Shown piece by piece: positions 1 through 11,225 of a stretch of DNA of 64,000 bases. The stretch covers positions 62,001-126,000 of the forward strand of contig QLIY01000398.1 in assembly GCA_003260075.1 (NCBI GenBank), written 5' to 3'. The DNA comes from Phallusia mammillata. Lineage: Eukaryota > Chordata > Ascidiacea > Phlebobranchia > Ascidiidae. The notes below the pieces were generated by a model. It did no database searches and was not told the DNA's origin. It saw only the letters and a list, made by a program, of their open reading frames with translations. Made by a program: the position numbers and the translations under genes. Within the stretch, counting starts at the first letter, position 1. The number at the start of each line of letters is the position of its first letter.

Positions 1-74
1 GACCTAAACAACAAAATAAACCTTTTAAAGTTAAAATGATAAAGGAAAAAAAATGCTGCAGAAAAAGCTATATC

Positions 75-254
75 CAGTGGTAAGATTTAGCCGGTTTGCA
101 CCGGTTCTACAGAACTGTCTCACAAAATTTTATGAGATCAGCGAACCAGTTAGCATTACTGGTTACTGTCAATGGACTTTTTGTAACAGAACCGACTGAA
201 AAATGCGACTTTTGTGATAGAACCGGCTGACAAAAAATTTGAATCCCACCACTG
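75..254 (+). mobile_element. hAT-type MITE, family A (copy 1)
   Basis: The ends are imperfect inverted repeats of CAGTGGTGGGATTCA, and the element is flanked by a perfect 8-bp duplication, gctatatc (67-74 and 255-262). The interior (TTAGCATTACTGGTTACTGT and GAACCGGCTGA motifs) recurs near 6.7, 16.6, 20.6, 25.9, 26.6, 62.2 and 62.9 kb. Eight-bp duplications with CAGNG ends are typical of hAT transposons. It has no coding capacity. Confidence 0.85.
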
Positions 255-2251
255 GCTATATCCATACAGCAGTTCAATTTGATGCAATTTAATATGTGAC
301 CATTCTGAACGGTGCAATACATTCATCACAAACTGTAATGGACAACTTTTCTAGAGTGCATAAATTTGTTTACATTGTTGGAAATACACCCGCCGATGCG
401 GTCACTTCATTGCTGCAGATATAAGGGTCACGGTAACAAATCAGCTCTCTGTCGCCCACTCCTGTTTAGCGTCCCGACACAATGTCAATACCGATGTGAC
501 GAGCGGCTTAGTTTGGAATTGCTCGTGTGAAGCAAAACGACCTCAACCGATTCGATCGAACCCACAGGAAAACTTCGTCGCAACGCAACCGCTGTAGTGG
601 CGAGTTACTGACATCCAAACAGTGTGTGTAGTCTCACAGTTACACAACATTTATAACCAGGTATGTTTAGCGAGGTTTCTAGTGGAGTTAGGGGGATACT
701 GCGGGTTTACATGTGGTCGCATCCTGAATTTAGTGGTTAGGTTCGTCGGGCAGTTGTCGGCGCGCCACAATTCGTTTCATGGCGAGTTTCGAGTGCAGTC
801 CTGTGTTGAACGGCGTGGCCGAACCCAGCCAGCGTGACGGGCGATCGCCTCATTCACATAGACTCACTCCAGACACACGCACACACACTTACGCCGCGCA
901 CACATGCACAGAGGGGCAAACAAGCTAAGCGATGGACTCGGTTTAGCGATAACAAACCCAATACGCGCTGTTTCCGTATTAACCGCGTTTCCCACAAAAA
1001 ATATCAAACTGAAAGAGAGATCAACATTTGTGTTTCGTGTAAATTCATGATTTGTCCAATAAATAGGTTTGGGTATGTTTTTATGGACGCATATAACAAA
1101 TTTGTCGTTCAACTGATGTAATGCTGAACAAAATACTAGCTGGTTTTTCAAGAACTTTTATTTTCCAAACACTTTGCAAATGAAATAGGGTTTCATATCC
1201 TGAATGCTTGCGAGGTAAATGTTGAAGGAAATGTTAAGGACGCTGAAATGCTAAGCACGGCGATCGCGCACAACTGGACAGCGTTTTTGTTTAGCGAGAA
1301 AAAGCGCCTCTTATTTATCAGTTCTCTTTCTCTTGACGGCGAACGGGCTCAGCGGGGAAAAGTCCTTCAACAAACACGAGCGAAGATACAGAACAGACTC
1401 AACAGAGTTTGAAGGGGAAGTGGCCGGAGCGCTTGCTGGCCATTCGCACAAGTAAAGAAACGCTCCTGAGTGCTTCTCGTTTCTACAACTACCCGCTTGT
1501 TCTGTGTAAAGCGCTGTAAGCCCGCACACACATTTGCTCGGCGCACGGCTCACCCGCTGTGTCCACTAACGTCCTGTTTACCGCAAAACCTGAAGTTTGA
1601 AACACCCTTGAAATAGTTCCAAACCTTCTGCAAACCCGCTAAATGTGACGGACGACAACTAAATTAATCGCTTGCTTTTCTACATCTTGTGATTGGGATT
1701 AATCAACCTGCAACTACTTTATAATTTTTTTACAAACATAACTTTAACTTTATTTTGGCAATATATTTTAATATTGTTTAAAACAACTGATTTTGTTTTA
1801 AATGCAACAAAACCTCTGCTCAGAATATGAATATTACATAAAACTGATTTAAAAAGCAAATCAAAGTAATAACATATTTATTTGCAAACTGTACCTAAGT
1901 ATTTTAAAAATTTAGTGACTAAAAATACTTCAAACATTTATTTGTTAAACATCCATTGATAAACTATGGGCTGACATTTCAGTGTTGCCATAGCAATTTG
2001 TGGGTGGCTGAGAATTTTAAAATTGTTGCAAAACTTCAACACAAAAAGGGTTTTGAAGGATATTAGTTCAAATCACACACCAACCCCCTCTGGTGGTAAG
2101 CAAGTACAAACAGGTGCAACTTGCAGAATTAGTTAAAAACGAAATGTATGTGAGGTGTAGAAAAAAGTTTACAGATATTATTACTGTTCAAGAACACTTA
2201 AAGAGTAATTTAATCAAAAATATAACTGCCATAGAACTGGAGAATATATTA
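255..2251. other. Intergenic, no gene recognised
   Basis: No convincing coding exon was seen on either strand. A short CA/CG-rich stretch lies near 875-905, and one arm of a fold-back repeat lies at about 1088-1152. The short open frames here lack conserved motifs. Confidence 0.5.
1088..1152 (+). repeat. Single arm of fold-back repeat R4
   Basis: About 65 bp beginning aacaaatttgtcgttcaact closely match both inverted arms of the element at 34505-34868. Only one arm is present here, so this is a solo or truncated copy. Confidence 0.6.
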
Positions 2252-2610
2252 TACATTATGCACATGTTTCAACATTTGTTGTTGTCATGATAAGTGCAGG
2301 CATGATGTATTCTTCATACAGTTTTCTGTGGCATTATGTTTTGGTTTAAATTACTGTTCATTTCTACAATAAAAAATGTTAATCTCATGGCATAGGATAA
2401 AGTGGAAAATGCAAAACCAGGCTATGCATGNTACATTATGCACATGTTTCAACATTTGTTGTTGTCACGATAAGTGCAGGCATGATGTATTCTTCATACA
2501 GTTTTCTGTGGCATTATGTTTTGGTTTAAATTACTGTTCATTTCTACAATAAAAAATGTTAATCTCATGGCATAGGATAAAGTGGAAAATGCAAAACCAG
2601 GCTATGCATG
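2252..2610. repeat. Direct duplication joined by a single N
   Basis: Positions 2252-2430 repeat at 2432-2610 with one obvious difference (gtcatgat versus gtcacgat), and the only base between them is the N at 2431. This is the signature of two overlapping contig ends placed side by side without merging, not of a biological tandem duplication. It is non-coding. Confidence 0.85.
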
Positions 2611-2636
2611 GTTAAAAAGTAAAACAACTCACTCAC

Positions 2637-3038
2637 CATACAAATTGAGGGTGCACCGCTGACTTGCTAAGCGCTGTTGTCCACTAGATATAAAACACTG
2701 GTAAAATCCTGATGTGAAAACAGAGTGTATCAGCAAGGACCCGTTGTTCTGCTGGGAAAATCTTTCAAATCGTCTTTGGTTGTGAGGTATGGAAGTTTCA
2801 TTGTTGAGGTCTGGGGATATTTTGTGGTTTAAACTCCCTACATTGTCCGACAGGGGCTTCGCTGATGACAGAGGTATATTGTTTCTATGCCATTGCACCT
2901 CTACTGTTGCAGCATCAGCGCTAAATCCCGAACAAGGCAGTAGAACTGTCCCCCCACGTCGCACCCATACTGTGGGTTGCGGTTCATCCACAAACTTAAA
3001 CAGGGGCAGGGGAATCACCTTCTCATCTTCATTGTTGC
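2637..3038 (-). CDS. DCC/neogenin-like immunoglobulin domain exon (partial gene)
   Basis: One internal exon encodes an Ig domain. In order it shows a lead-in with RRGGTVLLPC (first cysteine), VEVQWHRNNIPL (core tryptophan), NNGSLLIHSV and GFYQCF (second cysteine), ending in a strand LNLYG. RGG-VLL-C, NGSLLI and G-YQC resemble the first Ig domain of DCC, neogenin and IGDCC receptors. The exon has an AG acceptor above 3038 and a GTGAGT donor below 2637. It is 402 nt long and phase 1 at both ends, as is usual for Ig modules. No signal peptide, further Ig or fibronectin exons were found, so the rest of the gene must lie elsewhere, probably left of the window or across long introns. Ig membership is secure; the subfamily is an inference. 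Confidence 0.65.
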
Positions 3039-6000
3039 CTGTTGTGACATCATATAGAAACAAACAAACAAACATGAGTTAGTGTTCATAAAGTTGTTTC
3101 TATTTATATGTAAAATATATCACATGTCAAAGTTTAAAGGCCTTGTGTCAAAAGTCAGGGAAAGCAGTAACATGATAAAAAAATGTTAAAGTGAAATTTG
3201 AGCAAAACTACAAACTCCAAATAAAACAATTTCCAACATTTTAACATCACAGTCCAAAGATTTATTTAATAGGGGTGGGAAGAAAATGTAAATTTAAATT
3301 TGTGTGCAAAACCACCCGCCTGTTATAGGGGGTTGGTGATGTTTTTAGTAAAATTTAATGCAACTTGGAGCAAAGTTATCGCCATCTCATGCTTGGTGCG
3401 GTGCCAAACTTCGCCAAATTCCACAAAAAACTCGCGACAAAGATGGCAAAGTGGACGTGACGTCAATGCGGACGGCTACGGTTGAGCGCATATGAGCGAG
3501 TGACCATCACGAATCACGCACGCACGAACGCGCACGCACACGCACCGACGCACGCACACACACACACACAACGCCTGGGGCGGATAATAGTAGCATTCCC
3601 TCCCTCAGTGTTTCTCTCTCTGTTCCTCTCCTGCCAGTTTAGCCCCAAAGGCAGCAGCGAACGTTGGAGTCAACACTAGCGCATTAATAATGGATGGCAC
3701 GGCAAACCCACCGCTACTGGAAAAAATTTACACGAGCCTCAAGGTGCCCCAAAACAACTGGCATCAACAACTAAAATCCGTTTCACCATAATGTAACAAC
3801 CACACCTAATAAAACAATCTATTTGGGCTGTTTATTTCACCATTAAACTTATAAACAGATATTCCAAAACTACATAAGTTAAGAATCAGGGAAAATATCT
3901 GTGTCTAAACTTACCAAATAAACCTACACCAACAACAAAAAATTTTCTACCACAACTTAACCAGACCGCATTAAAGTTTACATAAGTTCAGGATCAGCAA
4001 AATATATTTAGTTTTACTTTACCACATAAACCTGCATCACAATGCTGTTTAAATGCTACACAGAATAGATACTAGGAGTAGCAGTAGCCCAGTGGTGTAC
4101 CACAACAAAACCACATCTGTTTAACTGATGTCTCCAACCATGGTTTACCACACAGTACATAATAACATACCTCAAACACAACGCTGCAACAGGTTCCATG
4201 TTTTTGCACAAAAAGTTACCAAATAATGGTGAGGATTTTTGTTGTTTTTGTCAATTTTATTTGGAATATTTTCAAACAGGTTTTCAACACAAATTACAAT
4301 TTTCAGAAAATGCACACATTTACACTTCAGTTGTTGAAAAATATATCACTCATCAAATTTGCATTTAAGCCCATGTACCCATGCATATTAAAACTGTGGC
4401 ATAAATATTTACACAACCCGGAAAACACACCTGTTTGCTTTCAAAAGTGGGGATATCATGATGACAGAAACATTTTCACTGTTTCATGAAATTACATGTA
4501 TAGTTTTTATTTCATTACAAAAACATCAGCAATTTTACTTTAAATCTTTTTCAGGATTTACAGATTGCCAATGCAAAAGAGTAATGTCTTTATCCTACAG
4601 AAGCTTTATGTGAAGCATAACATTGTCCAAAGCAAACATTTTTTACAAGAGACACATTTCACACCACAAAAAGCAAAAGTTATTTGTCCAAATTAAACTC
4701 GTTTAGATATTTTTGTATTTTTCGGACCTTAGAGCAAGATTTTAAAACCAGTAAATGAGCGGAAAAAAACTAGCTTCCCTTTTTTACACAGGAAAAACAG
4801 GCTTACAACCATTTAATCTGTTTGTAAAAATAGTTTAAAAACATTTGACAAAATCAGCTTTTCTGATAAACCACGCGAATTCGACAGTTTATTGCCAGAA
4901 AACGCAAATTTAAAAGTCAGTTTTTGTAAAACACACCACATTCTAAAATGAGTTTTTTCACAATCTGCTAGTTTTTGCTTTAAATTCAGTTTACAAATAA
5001 CACAGTTGCCCTGTTATAATATTTTTAATGCCACTAATGATTGTAGTGCTTTTTTCGTCACCAATAATTTACTATGTTTGCAACAAATGCTGTTTTGCAT
5101 ACTTTTTTGTGGAAGAAATACCCCATACCAAATTTGTTTAGCTCTATTAACAAAAATATCACAGCCACACATATTTTTTACTTTATGATGTGAATTATCT
5201 GATTATATTAAAACAAGTAAGCTATATTTTTAAACATAATGCAAACATTTACTGAAATTTTTTTTTTTTCAAAAATCGTTAATCCGACTTACCGAAGCAC
5301 AGTGGAAAAAGTTGTAAAAATATGAAACAGACAAATTTCAGTCTAACTCGTGAGGTCATGGATGCAAATATCTTCAAATACGAAGTACACAAAACAATTG
5401 AAAGGGGTGTTGGAGGTCGGCCATCTTATGCGGTTACAACAACGCTAAGAAAACACTAACAAAGCATTCATTAGGTTCATCTCGCACCAAAACCACGGTG
5501 CCCACAGAACTATGGTATTGAACGCGTTTTGAGACACTATCTCACCGCGGCCCATCAGCGACACCTAGAGGGCGTAGTGCGGTATTTTATAACTTGGGAA
5601 ATTTTCTTTGTGCTCTGCGCTAAATGTTTTAGAAGCGCACAGTAACAAATTAAAACGAAATTTTATCGTCATAAGTTGCACGTTGTATGCAATAATTTAG
5701 ATTAGATGTATTCAAGACGCATTCCAAATCAATCTGGTCTCCAAAGCACTTTCATGCGTCAAGACATAGACTAAAAAGATTGACATCACTCAATAAAAAA
5801 GTTTTAGGAATAGATTTGAATCACCACAACTTACAAAAACGTCGGTGAAACTAAACCTTTTTCAAAACCGCTAATTCCAAAGCGATATTCTTTTCCAATT
5901 GAAAGAGTCAAGTTACTTCAAGTCCGAGCAGCATCAAAGCAGATCTTTGCTGGAACCGAATACAAAGGTATCGTAGATGCCTTCGTAAGAATTAACGAGT

Positions 6001-6304
6001 ACCAAAGGTTGAAGCAAGCCCACCAAACTCATCAAAGCCTTTGCATGGCAAAGTAAGCTTATCGGCGTTTGTTGAAATGGACAATGTGGAATTTCATGCA
6101 TATTCGTTGTTAAGTGATTTCAAAGTTTATCACTTTGGCCAAATAACTTTTGTCAGTAATACACCAATTTTGGGCTTCATAAAGCTATTCTGCAAGTAAT
6201 GCACAACTTGCGACAACATTGCACGTGTTTTTACGTGGTTACAAAATTTTGCACTATACTCTACAAAACAGTATAGAAAGTACAACAACAATATCATGTA
6301 GAAG
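3039..6304. other. Intergenic or intronic, no gene recognised
   Basis: AT-rich and without a supported exon. It holds a CACG/CA microsatellite (about 3520-3571), a TGACGTCA octamer at 3458-3465, and a short R2 repeat fragment near 3822-3855. A minus-strand ATG with good context (AAGATGGCC, near 5424-5432) opens only a 17-codon frame. A 34-codon plus-strand frame starts at 3690. Either could be a first exon, but there is no homology to support it. Confidence 0.4.
3520..3571. repeat. CA/CG microsatellite
   Basis: Imperfect run of cacg and ca units (cacgcacgcacgaacgcgca, continuing to a pure CA stretch). Confidence 0.85.
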
Positions 6305-6500
6305 CAAGTCAATAATGCCCAGTTGTGGCATCGAACATAATAGATGAAGCATGGCCTGTTACTCCCAATAAACTGGAAGTGCATTAAGATGGCTACATTA
6401 GCTCATACAGCCTATGCCTCGTCACCAGCTGCACTGATGAGATCTTGTAGGTCGAAACAATGTGAACTGTCTGCAGCATATCATGTATGTAATGTGAGTG
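6305..6500 (+). repeat. Dispersed repeat R3 carrying a hammerhead core
   Basis: The segment shares blocks (cccagttgtggcatcg, actcccaa-aaactgga, ccagctgcactgatga) in the same order with 56790-56965. It ends in a hammerhead ribozyme (6427-6478). It lies past the 3' end of AP3S and is antisense to it. The extent of the element is estimated from shared blocks only. Confidence 0.65.
6427..6478 (+). ncRNA. Hammerhead ribozyme, type I, weakened copy
   Basis: All core positions are present: CTGATGA (6434-6440... read from 6434), GAAA (6454-6457) and the cleavage dinucleotide TC (6470-6471). Stem I is AGCTGCA (6427-6433) with TGCAGC (6472-6477). Stem II is GATC-TTGTA-GGTC with one G-U pair. Stem III (CAATG against AACTG) has two mismatches, so this copy may cleave poorly. 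The RNA would be made from the plus strand. Confidence 0.65.
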
Positions 6501-6681
6501 AGCCATTATTTATGTTGCTGAAAAGAGGAAAAATGTTGTGAAAAAAACAGAAATAGGACTTCTTAGTTCATGCCCCTACTCCCTGTGCAATACACATATC
6601 ATAATTTTGCCAGCGCCCGCAACAATTTTGTGAAAGTATCCTAAATTGGAAGCCCCTTTTTAAGACAGTAACCCATACATA

Positions 6682-6860
6682 CAGTGGTGGGATTCAGCCG
6701 GTTCGCACTGGTTCTATGGAATCGTCTCACGGAATTTTATGAGATCCGCGAACCGGTTAGCATTACTGGTTACTGTCAATGGATTTTTTGTGATAATACC
6801 GGCTGAAAATCTGACTTTTGTGATAGAACCGGCTGACGAAAAATTTGAATCCCACCACTG
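6682..6860 (+). mobile_element. hAT-type MITE, family A (copy 2)
   Basis: Full-length copy with ends CAGTGGTGGGATTCAGCC and GAATCCCACCACTG. No clear 8-bp flanking duplication is visible. It sits just past the AP3S stop codon, where the 3' untranslated region would be. Confidence 0.8.
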
Positions 6861-6996
6861 CCCACAACCAAGTATTAGGCAAATAGATTTACACAGAAGC
6901 ACAAGGACGAACAACATTTCTGTCACTGTTTGCTGGCTGGTTTCACCACTCAAGGGGGGTAGAACTTTCAAACTACCCAAATAAGTTTCATGAAAT

Positions 6997-9812
6997 TCAT
7001 CTAAATGTCGGCAACTTGGGCAGGTCTGGTAATTTGAGGTCTTTAGGTAAACTTGGCAGGTCGATACTTTTAATCGCAGCAGCAGCTTTGGCAGGGGCTG
7101 CAGATAAACCAGCCTAAAAAGCACAAAATTATTTCAGTTAATGTTTTCTGCAGCATTTTCATGGAAACTTTCACACATGACACAAAGGTTTAGTTCAGGG
7201 GCCACCAAACTACAACATGCTGGCCAGGTCCGGCCCATGAGATCATTTCATCCAGTCTGCGGCCACATTTTTTAATTTGCAAATTTGTATTGATAACTTG
7301 ATAAAAAATCGTATTAATAACTATACAAGCATTGCTCTAAGATGAGACTAAGTGTACAATTTAACTGTGGCATTACTAGACTTCAAATAGGATTGTAGTA
7401 ACACCATCTCTTAGCGCAGGGGTTCTTAACCTGGGGTGCAAGCACCCCCAAGGGGTGCGAGAACTGTTCCTAGGGGTTGCGGGGATGCTGACCCATTAAG
7501 GTTGCTTAGGTCTATTCTATTTAAGCAATTACAGAAGGGGGAGCGAAAATTGGTTAGTGATTTGTAAGGGGGTGCGAAAATTGGTTTGTGATTTGAAAGC
7601 GGTGCAGCAAGGAAAAAAGGTTAAGAACCAGTGTCTTAGCGGTTCAATAAAAACGCCTCACGGGGCAAGTTTGAAAGGCTTGTAAGTTATGCAGACCTCG
7701 CAAATCATTATTAAACTTATCTGGCATGCTGCAAAACAGTTTGGTGAACCCTGGTTTAGTTTGTTGTTTACTGAAAGCACCAATTTCTTTTGAGCATAAG
7801 CAGTGTTGCAAAATTTTAATCCTTACCTCAGATTTTTCGAGTTTGTCCTGTTCGAGAAATTTTGTGACAATCTCGTTCATGTTTGTCTCCAAAACCATTC
7901 CCCCCATCACTATCTCCGATAATATGTGGTGTACCTATAACAGTTAATGTTATTTCAATCTTAGCACTCATATTATATAATCACAGCCCCCCCCCCAATC
8001 TCGTTCATGTTTGTCTCCAAAACCATTCCCCCCATCACTATCTCTGATAATATGTGATGGACCTATAACAGTTAATGTTATTTCAATCTTAACACTCATA
8101 TTATACAATCACATAAGCCACTTACTTTGTCAACATGGAAAATCAGATCTAATTCACAAACATTTTCAAAACAACGATCCAAACTTTCCACAAAAACCTG
8201 CAAAAAAACAGGTCAAAGATATAATAAACCCCCCCCCCCACCAGCTGACAAAAATTTGAATCCCACCAAATGAATAACATTTTACAAGCAACACATTTGA
8301 AATGATTGTTATTCACTTACAAACAAAATTATAAAACAGAGGAAATTTTTACCTGAATTAAATCGAGAATCCCAAGCTCACTTTCCGAGGAGTCGACGCA
8401 GAAAACGAAGTAGAGAGTTGCGTAATGTCGATAGATCAGTTTGTAATCTGAGCCACCAATTAACCTTCAACAAAAACAAGACAAGTTTGAATTTAGGATA
8501 TTGAATTCAAACAGGCCAATAAACATAACAAAATACATATATGCAAACAGTTTGTACATATAAACCTGTTTGTTGAGAACATTATACCCCCCCCCCTTAC
8601 AAACAAAATTATAAAACAGAGGAAATTTTTACCTGAATTAAATCAAGAATCCCGAGCTCACTTTCCGAGGAGTCGACGCAGAAAACAAAGTAGAGAGTTG
8701 CGTAATGTCGATAAATCAGTTTGTAATCTGAACCACCAATTAACCTTCAACAAAAACAATACAAGTTTGCATTAAATTTTAGGATATTGAATTCAAACAT
8801 GCCAATAAACATAACAAAATACATATATGCAAACAGATGGTAACATTTAAACCTGTTTGTTGAGAACATTATCATTTGTGTCATAAAGATTAAGAACTTG
8901 ATGTTTAGAGCCTGCAAAAACATTGAGGCAGACACTGTTTGGACTACATTAACATTTTAGTGCAATGGCTCCAATAACTATCCTCATAATGTGAAAACAA
9001 ACAGAATGAATTTTGCACATTCCCCAAGTAGTGAATAACCCAAGTAATATATGTATGTATTTATGTTAGTTTCGGATTCGCTGAAACAGACTTTTTTAAA
9101 ATCCCCCCCCCCAATTTTGCACATTCCCCAAGTAGTGAATAACCCAAGTAATATATGTATATATTTATGTTAGTTCCGGATTCGCTGAAACAGACTTTTT
9201 TTAAAACGACAAAACTTTCTCCAATTTTGTTACAAAACAATGTCTTAGTCAAATAGCATAAAAAATCACTTTGTGACTTTCGAGATTTTTTTGGTTTGTT
9301 TTTCCTTTTACTGTGTCTAAAGCCATAGCGATCCCCGAGTACTTCCAATCATTCTTATGTCAGGATTTTGAAAGAAAAATAGTAATGGTCGTTCGTTGTC
9401 ACCCCCCATCCCTTTTTGTTAGCTGTGTCAATGCGTACACACTTATTATGAAACAGAAAAATTACAATACTTACATCATCTTGACTATCTTTACCGACCA
9501 ACTTATTTGACTTAATATATTTTAAATAACAAACAACACCATAAGAATATGTTTAAAATAGCTTTATTTTTGCAACTTACGTCCCCCCTTCCAAAAAACT
9601 GCAAACATTATCGTCTCGGCGTGAAACTAAATGAAATGTTTCTCTTATTATCTGTTGCTGGACGTCTTCACTCTAAAAAGTATTGCAAAAAACATTTTAA
9701 ACATTAAAAACACTCGTTAAAAATCCGTTCTAACAAAACTTACATAATGTTGATAAAACTTCTGCAATCTTGATTTTCCGTGGTTGTTGAAAACTAAAAT
9801 TGCTTTAATCAT
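6997..9812 (-). CDS. AP3S: AP-3 adaptor complex sigma subunit
   Basis: Small (sigma) chain of the AP-3 clathrin-associated adaptor, which sorts cargo from endosomes to lysosome-related organelles. The six exons are 9744-9812 (ATG), 9581-9672, 8353-8464, 8126-8197, 7827-7934 and 6997-7113 (stop TGA). All have GT-AG borders and agreeing phases, giving 189 residues against about 193 in human AP3S1. Recognisable blocks are MIKAILVFNNHGKSRL, QQQIIRETFHLV, LIYRHYATLYFVFCVDSSES, ENVCELDLIFHVDK and VMGGMVLETNMNEIV. The C-terminus is rich in Leu-Pro (LPDLPKLP), as in vertebrate AP3S. The assembly holds a second complete copy of exon 3 (8633-8744) and a partial copy of exon 5 (7997-8062), each next to a 10-C spacer. 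These look like alleles, not alternative exons. Confidence 0.95.
7417..7633 (+). mobile_element. hAT-type MITE, family B
   Basis: Ends are CAGGGGTTCTTAACC and GGTTAAGAACCAGTG, with a perfect 8-bp duplication tcttagcg (7409-7416, 7634-7641). The interior contains AAGGGGTGCGAGAACTGTTC. The same family occurs at 41059-41275 and, reversed and cut, at 63643-63771. It lies in an AP3S intron. Confidence 0.9.
7869..8113. repeat. Duplicated contig end across a 10-C spacer (AP3S exon 5)
   Basis: 7869-7985 repeats at 7997-8113 on either side of a C run (7987-7996). The second copy holds the first 66 bases of AP3S exon 5 (7997-8062, minus). In both copies the protein reads MGGMVLETNMNEI. The differences are scattered single bases, as between alleles. 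Confidence 0.85.
8229..8270. other. Gap spacer followed by a cut end of MITE A
   Basis: An 11-C run (8229-8239) is followed directly by CCAGCTGACAAAAATTTGAA and CCCACCA, the 3' end of MITE family A without the rest of the element. A contig break inside the element explains this best. Confidence 0.65.
8316..8876. repeat. Duplicated contig end across a 10-C spacer (AP3S exon 3)
   Basis: 8316-8586 repeats at 8597-8876 around a C run (8587-8596). Each copy carries the whole 112-nt AP3S exon 3 (8353-8464 and 8633-8744, minus). The exons differ at five positions, all silent, while the adjoining introns differ by indels. This is what two alleles of one exon look like. Only one copy belongs in the gene model. 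Confidence 0.9.
9009..9204. repeat. Duplicated contig end across a 10-C spacer
   Basis: About 93 bp before the C run at 9103-9112 recur after it with a few substitutions. It lies in the AP3S intron between exons 2 and 3 and is non-coding. Confidence 0.8.
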
Positions 9813-10372
9813 TTTGTGTGCGTGATATCTTTAAAACCAATCTAATGAACAACGACAACAACCAACTTAAATCAAAGTTAACTGACTGAATTAAAGTCAC
9901 AAGTTTGCCGGGTGGCCACTACATAATCCGGACCAGTACAGAGCGTATTTAAATCAAAAAATCTTGAAGTATGTTTTGTCGTATGTAATTCAAGATAATT
10001 ATTTGGGACAAGATAACCAGAAAAAAAATAATTGTCCACATATGATCAACAATTAGAAATAGACACACTGTTTTTTTTTACCCCAACTTAGTGAATTTTT
10101 ACTCCCACTGATTTATTTCTGGCGTGTTGCCGTACCAGTTCAAACATGTTATCGAGACGTCCAGACTAGAGGCAAGAGGCGAACAAATATTAGACGATGG
10201 CGTGGCAATGTCCAAATCAACCACACCCCGTTGATATTGTGCAACCCAAATTTCTGTTCTTGGAGTAAACACACTCAAACCCAAACGATTTTATTGACGC
10301 TGATCGTCTGCCACTCTTCTTGATGACATTTTGTATATTTGATATATGAAGACAGACCCGTCGGTCACCACC

Positions 10373-11087
10373 CTGTTAGAGAGTGGCTGATTCTTGTAGT
10401 CTGTTATGTCATTTTCACTTCAGGCCCGTTTACACTATGCGCCCCCCCCCCCTAGTACACTTAGGTACGCACCGAAAATCGCAGTGTAAACGGAAGGGGT
10501 GGCAAGGTTAGGTTAGGTTAGGCGCCGCTAAGTATAGTGTAAACGGGCCTTTACACTTCAAACCCGTTATTTGCAATAGAAAAACTTATAACACTGAGTA
10601 ATTATTACAATGAAATCAAGACTCGATGGTGTTCTGATTTTTTTAGGCAATCAGAAAAGAATGAATCGTTTTTTAGGTGTTAAATCGACAAAATTTTAAC
10701 ATCATTTGTTTGATGTCATTTTCGATTTAAAAAAAAGTTTTGTGTCTTTTATTGCGTTTAATTTTTTTTCCTTAATTGTTTATCGTGCACTTCCCCCCCC
10801 CCCTGTTAGAGAGTGGCTGATTCTTGTAGTCTGTTATGTCATTTTCACTTACACTTCAAACCCGTTTTTTGCAATAGAAAAACTTATAACACTGAGTAAT
10901 TATTACAATGAAATCAAGACTCGATGGTGTTCTGATTTTTTTAGGCAATCAGAAAAGAATGAATCGTTTTTTAGGTGTTAAATCGACAAAATTTTAACAT
11001 CATTTGTTTGATGTCATTTTCGATTTAAAAAAAAGTTTTGTGTCTTTTATTGCGTTTAATTTTTTTTCCTTAATTGTTTATCGTGCA
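10373..11087. repeat. Duplicated contig end with an insertion difference
   Basis: The sequence starting ctgttagagagtggctgatt occurs before (from about 10373) and after (from 10804) the C run at 10793-10803. The first copy carries an extra 129-bp element (10422-10550) that is absent from the second at 10850/10851. The two copies otherwise match closely. Confidence 0.8.
10422..10550 (+). mobile_element. Small MITE present in only one of two allelic copies
   Basis: The terminal inverted repeats AGGCCCGTTTACACTAT and ATAGTGTAAACGGGCCT match well. An empty site is visible in the paired copy at 10850/10851 (cactt joined to acacttc). A C run (10442-10452) interrupts the left part and is probably another gap spacer. 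The flanking duplication is not clean, so the superfamily is undecided. It contains three TTAGG-like units near the right end. Confidence 0.7.
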
Positions 11088-11097
11088 CTTTACTACG

Positions 11098-11225
11098 CGC
11101 ATTCAGTGTTATTTACCCTGATGATGGCGACCTGTATAGGACGTCGAAATGTCGGAATAAAAATACAATTGCCAGAAGAGCTCTATAAACTTGACATCAT
11201 GCCTGGCAGCAATAGCTTATGCTTC
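11098..11225 (+). repeat. Dispersed repeat R1 with hammerhead-like core
   Basis: Contains CTGATGATGGCGACC, then a hairpin, then GTCGAAATGTC and a shared tail (GCCAGAAGAGCTCTATAAAC, GCCTGGCAGCAATAGCTTA). Other copies lie near 24832, 28437, 28560, 47925 and, more diverged, 15240 and 54978. The CTGATGA (11118-11124) and GAAA (11146-11149) flank a helix closed by GGCG/CGTC. One extra base follows CTGATGA, so it is hammerhead-like, not canonical. The translated frames it gives in several places are repeat shadows, not genes. Confidence 0.75.

Noticed and set aside
8353-8744. AP3S exon 3 duplication as mutually exclusive alternative exons
   Set aside because: The two exons encode the same protein, and the duplication extends into introns and meets at a 10-C spacer, so alleles explain it better.
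10504-10523. Telomere-like GGTTAGGTTAGG units
   Set aside because: Only three units, inside a small MITE, with no longer array.
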